NCBI GenBank assembly: GCA_025353235.1 | Contig: JANXQZ010000622.1 | Coordinates: forward strand, 1 to 7,292 | Length of the DNA stretch: 7,292 nucleotides | Reading direction: 5' to 3' | Origin: Bryobacterales bacterium | Lineage (GTDB): Bacteria; Acidobacteriota; Terriglobia; Bryobacterales; Bryobacteraceae | Shown here: piece by piece, positions 5,160 to 7,292 of the stretch | How positions within the stretch are numbered: the stretch's first letter is position 1 | Layout: each line of letters opens with the position of its first letter | Program-made: the position numbers and the translations under genes | The notes under the pieces: generated by a model | The model's database searches: none | The model's input: the letters and a program-made list of their open reading frames with translations, nothing else | Told to the model about the DNA's origin: nothing

Positions 5160-6982
5160 GCCTACCGATAGCGGTGGAGCAGCCAGCCCGCTGGAACCCG
5201 TTTTTTTCATTTGAAAATCTGCTCTCGGCCGTCGCCTTGTCGATGATGACGCTGCTGCCGGTGAGCGAGATGGTGACCCGCCAGTTTCATTGGGGCGGCA
5301 TCACCGGAGCGGCCGTCATCGTACAGCAACTCACGCTGTGGATCGGATTTTTGGGCGCGGCGCTCGCTGCACGTTCCGGCAATTTGCTGTCCCTTTCGGC
5401 CAGCACCTTCTTGCCTGAGCGCCTGCGCGCGCCTGGCCGGATCGTCGCCTTCGCCGTGCTCGCCAGCGTGTCTCTTTGTCTCGCATGGGCCAGCCTGGAA
5501 TACGTGCAGGTGGAGAAGCAGGCCGGGTCATGGGTGCTGCAGGATGTGCTTCCCAAGTGGGTCGCGATTGTCATCATGCCCATCGGCTTCACGCTCATCG
5601 CAGTGCGCGCGGTCTGGTTGGCGAACCCGCTTTGGAAGGGTCGGGCACTGGCCGCGATCGGGCTGCTGATACCGCTCGGACTCTATTATGCGGGAACGCC
5701 GGCCCCCTTGCCGATTTTCCAGATCGGCTTGCTGGTACTGTTTTGCTCTACATTGCTCGGGCTGCCGATTTTCGCGGTATTCGGCGGCTTCGCGTTACTG
5801 ATGTTCTGGCAGGCCGGAACTCCTATCGCGTCGGTGCCGGTTGAGATGTATCGGCTGGTGGCATCGCCGCTGCTGCCCTCGATCCCGTTGTTCACGTTCG
5901 CCGGATATTTGATGGTGAAGGGCGGCGCGACCAAGCGCTTCCTGCGCGTCTTCGCGGCGCTGTTCAGTTGGGCGCCCGGCGGAATGGCGATCGTCACGGT
6001 GGTGATCTGCGCAATTTTCACCTGGGGAGGATCGGGGCTCACGATTCTATCATTAGGGGGACTGCTGGTTCCGGTCTTGATTCGCGCCCGTTATCCGGAA
6101 CAGTTTTCCATTGGCTTGCTGACTGCGTCCGGATCTCTCGGACTGCTCTTTCCACCGAGCCTACCGGTGATCCTCTACGGCGTGTATGCGGCAACGCCAA
6201 TTGACAGGCTGTTCATCGGAGGACTGCTGCCTGGCCTGCTGATGGTAACGCTCGCGGCAGCCATGGGAATCCGTCAGGGCATCAAGAGCGAAACGGTTCG
6301 GGACAAATTTTCCCTGCATGAAGCGGGCGCAGCCATGTGGGAAGCGAAATGGGAACTGCTGCTTCCCGTGATCATGCTGGTTGGCCTTTTTGGCGGATTC
6401 GGAACGCTGACGGAAGCCGCTGCCCTTACCGCACTGGCCACACTGTTCGTGGAAACGGTGATTTACCGAGGCATCTCGCTGCGGCGGGATTATACGCTCG
6501 TGTGCGTGGAGTGCGCCACGGTGGTGGGCGGCATCCTGCTGATCCTCGGTGTCGCGCTCGGGTTTACGAACTATCTGGTGGATGCCGAGATCCCGTCGCG
6601 CATCGTCGATTGGGTGCAGGCGCATATTCATTCGAAGTACGTTTTCCTGCTTGCCTTGAACGCGTGTTTGCTGGTGGTGGGAAGCCTGATGGACATCTTC
6701 GCTGCAATTCTGGTGATTGTTCCGCTATTGAAGCCTTTAACTGCGGCGTACGGAATTGACCCGGTGCAGATGGGGATCATTTTTCTGGCGAATCTGGAAC
6801 TCGGTTATTTGATGCCGCCTGTCGGGATCAATCTTTGCCTAGCCGCATACCGCTTCGAGAAGCCGATGTTCACGGTGTATCGGGCGCTGCTGCCTTTCTT
6901 GCTGGTTCTGCTGTGCGGCGTGCTGCTAATTACCTACGTGCCGTGGATGACCACGGCTCCGCTGCGCTGGCTTGGCAAATAG
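5156..6982 (+). CDS. Fused TRAP transporter permease (DctQ-DctM)
   Basis: The 608-residue polytopic inner-membrane protein carries both TRAP membrane subunits. Residues 1 to about 180 are the small DctQ-like subunit: segments near 22-40, 55-72, 95-115 and 134-154, with TLWIGFLGAALAARSGN at 60-76. From about 185 it is the large DctM subunit, the transport channel: PSIPLFTFAGYLM at 241-253, SGSLGLLFPPSLPVILYG at 325-342, FGTLTEAAALTAL at 415-427, GSLMDIFAAILVIVPLLKPL at 509-528 and LGYLMPPVGINLCLAAYRF at 549-567. These are standard DctM signatures. Solute uptake driven by a sodium or proton gradient is expected, fed by the adjacent DctP protein. GTG 5156 was chosen because it overlaps the dctP stop as GTGA, typical of translational coupling. 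A frame extension to 5045 would lie wholly inside dctP and add a hydrophilic stretch without family resemblance. The frame is intact and the length is normal for a fused permease. Confidence 0.93.
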   Translation: MSLPIAVEQPARWNPFFSFENLLSAVALSMMTLLPVSEMVTRQFHWGGITGAAVIVQQLTLWIGFLGAALAARSGNLLSLSASTFLPERLRAPGRIVAFAVLASVSLCLAWASLEYVQVEKQAGSWVLQDVLPKWVAIVIMPIGFTLIAVRAVWLANPLWKGRALAAIGLLIPLGLYYAGTPAPLPIFQIGLLVLFCSTLLGLPIFAVFGGFALLMFWQAGTPIASVPVEMYRLVASPLLPSIPLFTFAGYLMVKGGATKRFLRVFAALFSWAPGGMAIVTVVICAIFTWGGSGLTILSLGGLLVPVLIRARYPEQFSIGLLTASGSLGLLFPPSLPVILYGVYAATPIDRLFIGGLLPGLLMVTLAAAMGIRQGIKSETVRDKFSLHEAGAAMWEAKWELLLPVIMLVGLFGGFGTLTEAAALTALATLFVETVIYRGISLRRDYTLVCVECATVVGGILLILGVALGFTNYLVDAEIPSRIVDWVQAHIHSKYVFLLALNACLLVVGSLMDIFAAILVIVPLLKPLTAAYGIDPVQMGIIFLANLELGYLMPPVGINLCLAAYRFEKPMFTVYRALLPFLLVLLCGVLLITYVPWMTTAPLRWLGK

Positions 6983-7007
6983 GTCCAGGGACGTCCGCCC
7001 CTTCTTG

Positions 7008-7292
7008 CTATTCGCGCAATAATTCTGCAGGTGAAATCGAGGCCGCCTTCGCCGCTGGGCCTAAAGCCGACACCAGCACCAGCGCCAACAACCCGACCGC
7101 TGTTGCCCCCAGCACCAAAGGGTCGCCTGCAGAAAGCTTGTATAACTGACTCCGCAACCCCTGCGCGCACAAATAAGCAAGCCACCCTCCCGCCACGAGA
7201 CCCCCTACGGCCGGAACAGCAAAGTCCCGCAGAATAAGTCCTCTCACCTGACTCCGGTCCGCCCCCAAAGCAAACCGGATCGCAAACTCGCG
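7008..7292 (-). CDS. C-terminal end of FtsX/MacB-like ABC transporter permease, probably ADOP family (5' end outside window)
   Basis: Only the last 94 residues are visible. The first in-window codons read REFAIRFALGADRSQVRGLI, the conserved cytoplasmic loop of MacB-type FtsX permeases (commonly RE-I-G-IR-ALGA). Two membrane segments follow, at about 24-43 and 57-77, then the usual ending AAKAASISPAELLRE. In the family this ending reads like P-A-x-R-A-A-x-x-x-P-x-x-x-L-R-x-E. The stop is TAG at 7008-7010. Such permeases act in export or in moving lipids and lipoproteins; the ADOP group (acidobacterial duplicated orphan permeases) usually lacks a partner ATPase gene and is greatly expanded in Solibacter-like genomes. 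Assignment to ADOP rather than another MacB-like permease is inference, as the N-terminal half is not shown. It converges on the TRAP permease gene with 25 bases between stops, and no terminator hairpin is seen there. Confidence 0.85.
   Translation of the reverse strand, partial: REFAIRFALGADRSQVRGLILRDFAVPAVGGLVAGGWLAYLCAQGLRSQLYKLSAGDPLVLGATAVGLLALVLVSALGPAAKAASISPAELLRE

Noticed and set aside
6989..6996. Perfect 8-base palindrome GGACGTCC between convergent stops
   Set aside because: Too short for a terminator stem, it has no loop and no following T run. Such palindromes are expected by chance.
1..7292. CRISPR arrays, insertion sequences, tRNA genes, toxin-antitoxin or phage-defence genes
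   Set aside because: No direct-repeat array, terminal inverted repeats, transposase motifs, tRNA-like cloverleaf or defence-family motifs were seen on either strand by eye.

Overview
The window is tightly packed with genes and moderately GC-rich. Its gene families point to Acidobacteriota, perhaps the Solibacter/Bryobacter branch. The hints are the C-terminal end of an ADOP/MacB-type permease, an AsmA-like protein with a typical acidobacterial C-terminus, a fused DctQM TRAP permease, and frequent GTG/TTG starts without Shine-Dalgarno sequences. This assignment is inference from family resemblance, not from a marker gene.

Layout. (1) 1-674, minus strand, running off the left edge: an unbroken reading frame that starts as a class V aminotransferase (alanine/serine-glyoxylate type) and changes at about 141-161 into the C-terminal part of a 2-oxoacid dehydrogenase E2 acyltransferase. 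(2) 724-1737, plus: a single-domain MetE-like methionine synthase, divergent from gene 1. (3) 1734-3275, minus: an AsmA-like, membrane-anchored protein that overlaps the MetE-like gene tail to tail by 4 bases. (4) 3372-4118, plus: a coiled-coil protein with a C-terminal C4 zinc ribbon (CdsZ/FlgZ family). (5) 4158-5159, plus: a TRAP transporter solute-binding protein. (6) 5156-6982, plus: a TRAP permease with DctQ and DctM fused, coupled to gene 5 through a GTGA start/stop overlap. (7) 7008-7292, minus, running off the right edge: the C-terminus of an FtsX/MacB-like ABC permease, probably of the ADOP family.

Working together: genes 5 and 6 form a complete secondary uptake system of the TRAP type (periplasmic receptor plus fused membrane subunits), probably for an organic acid. 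The zinc-ribbon gene sits 39 bases upstream on the same strand and may be co-transcribed. The other genes look like independent housekeeping or envelope functions.

The most notable item is the aminotransferase/E2 chimera. It is in frame, joins two unrelated enzyme families at a short stretch of shared sequence, and removes the PLP lysine from the first and most of the second. It is either a real microhomology-mediated gene fusion or deletion, or an assembly or amplification artefact. No CRISPR array, insertion sequence, tRNA/rRNA or defence system was seen.
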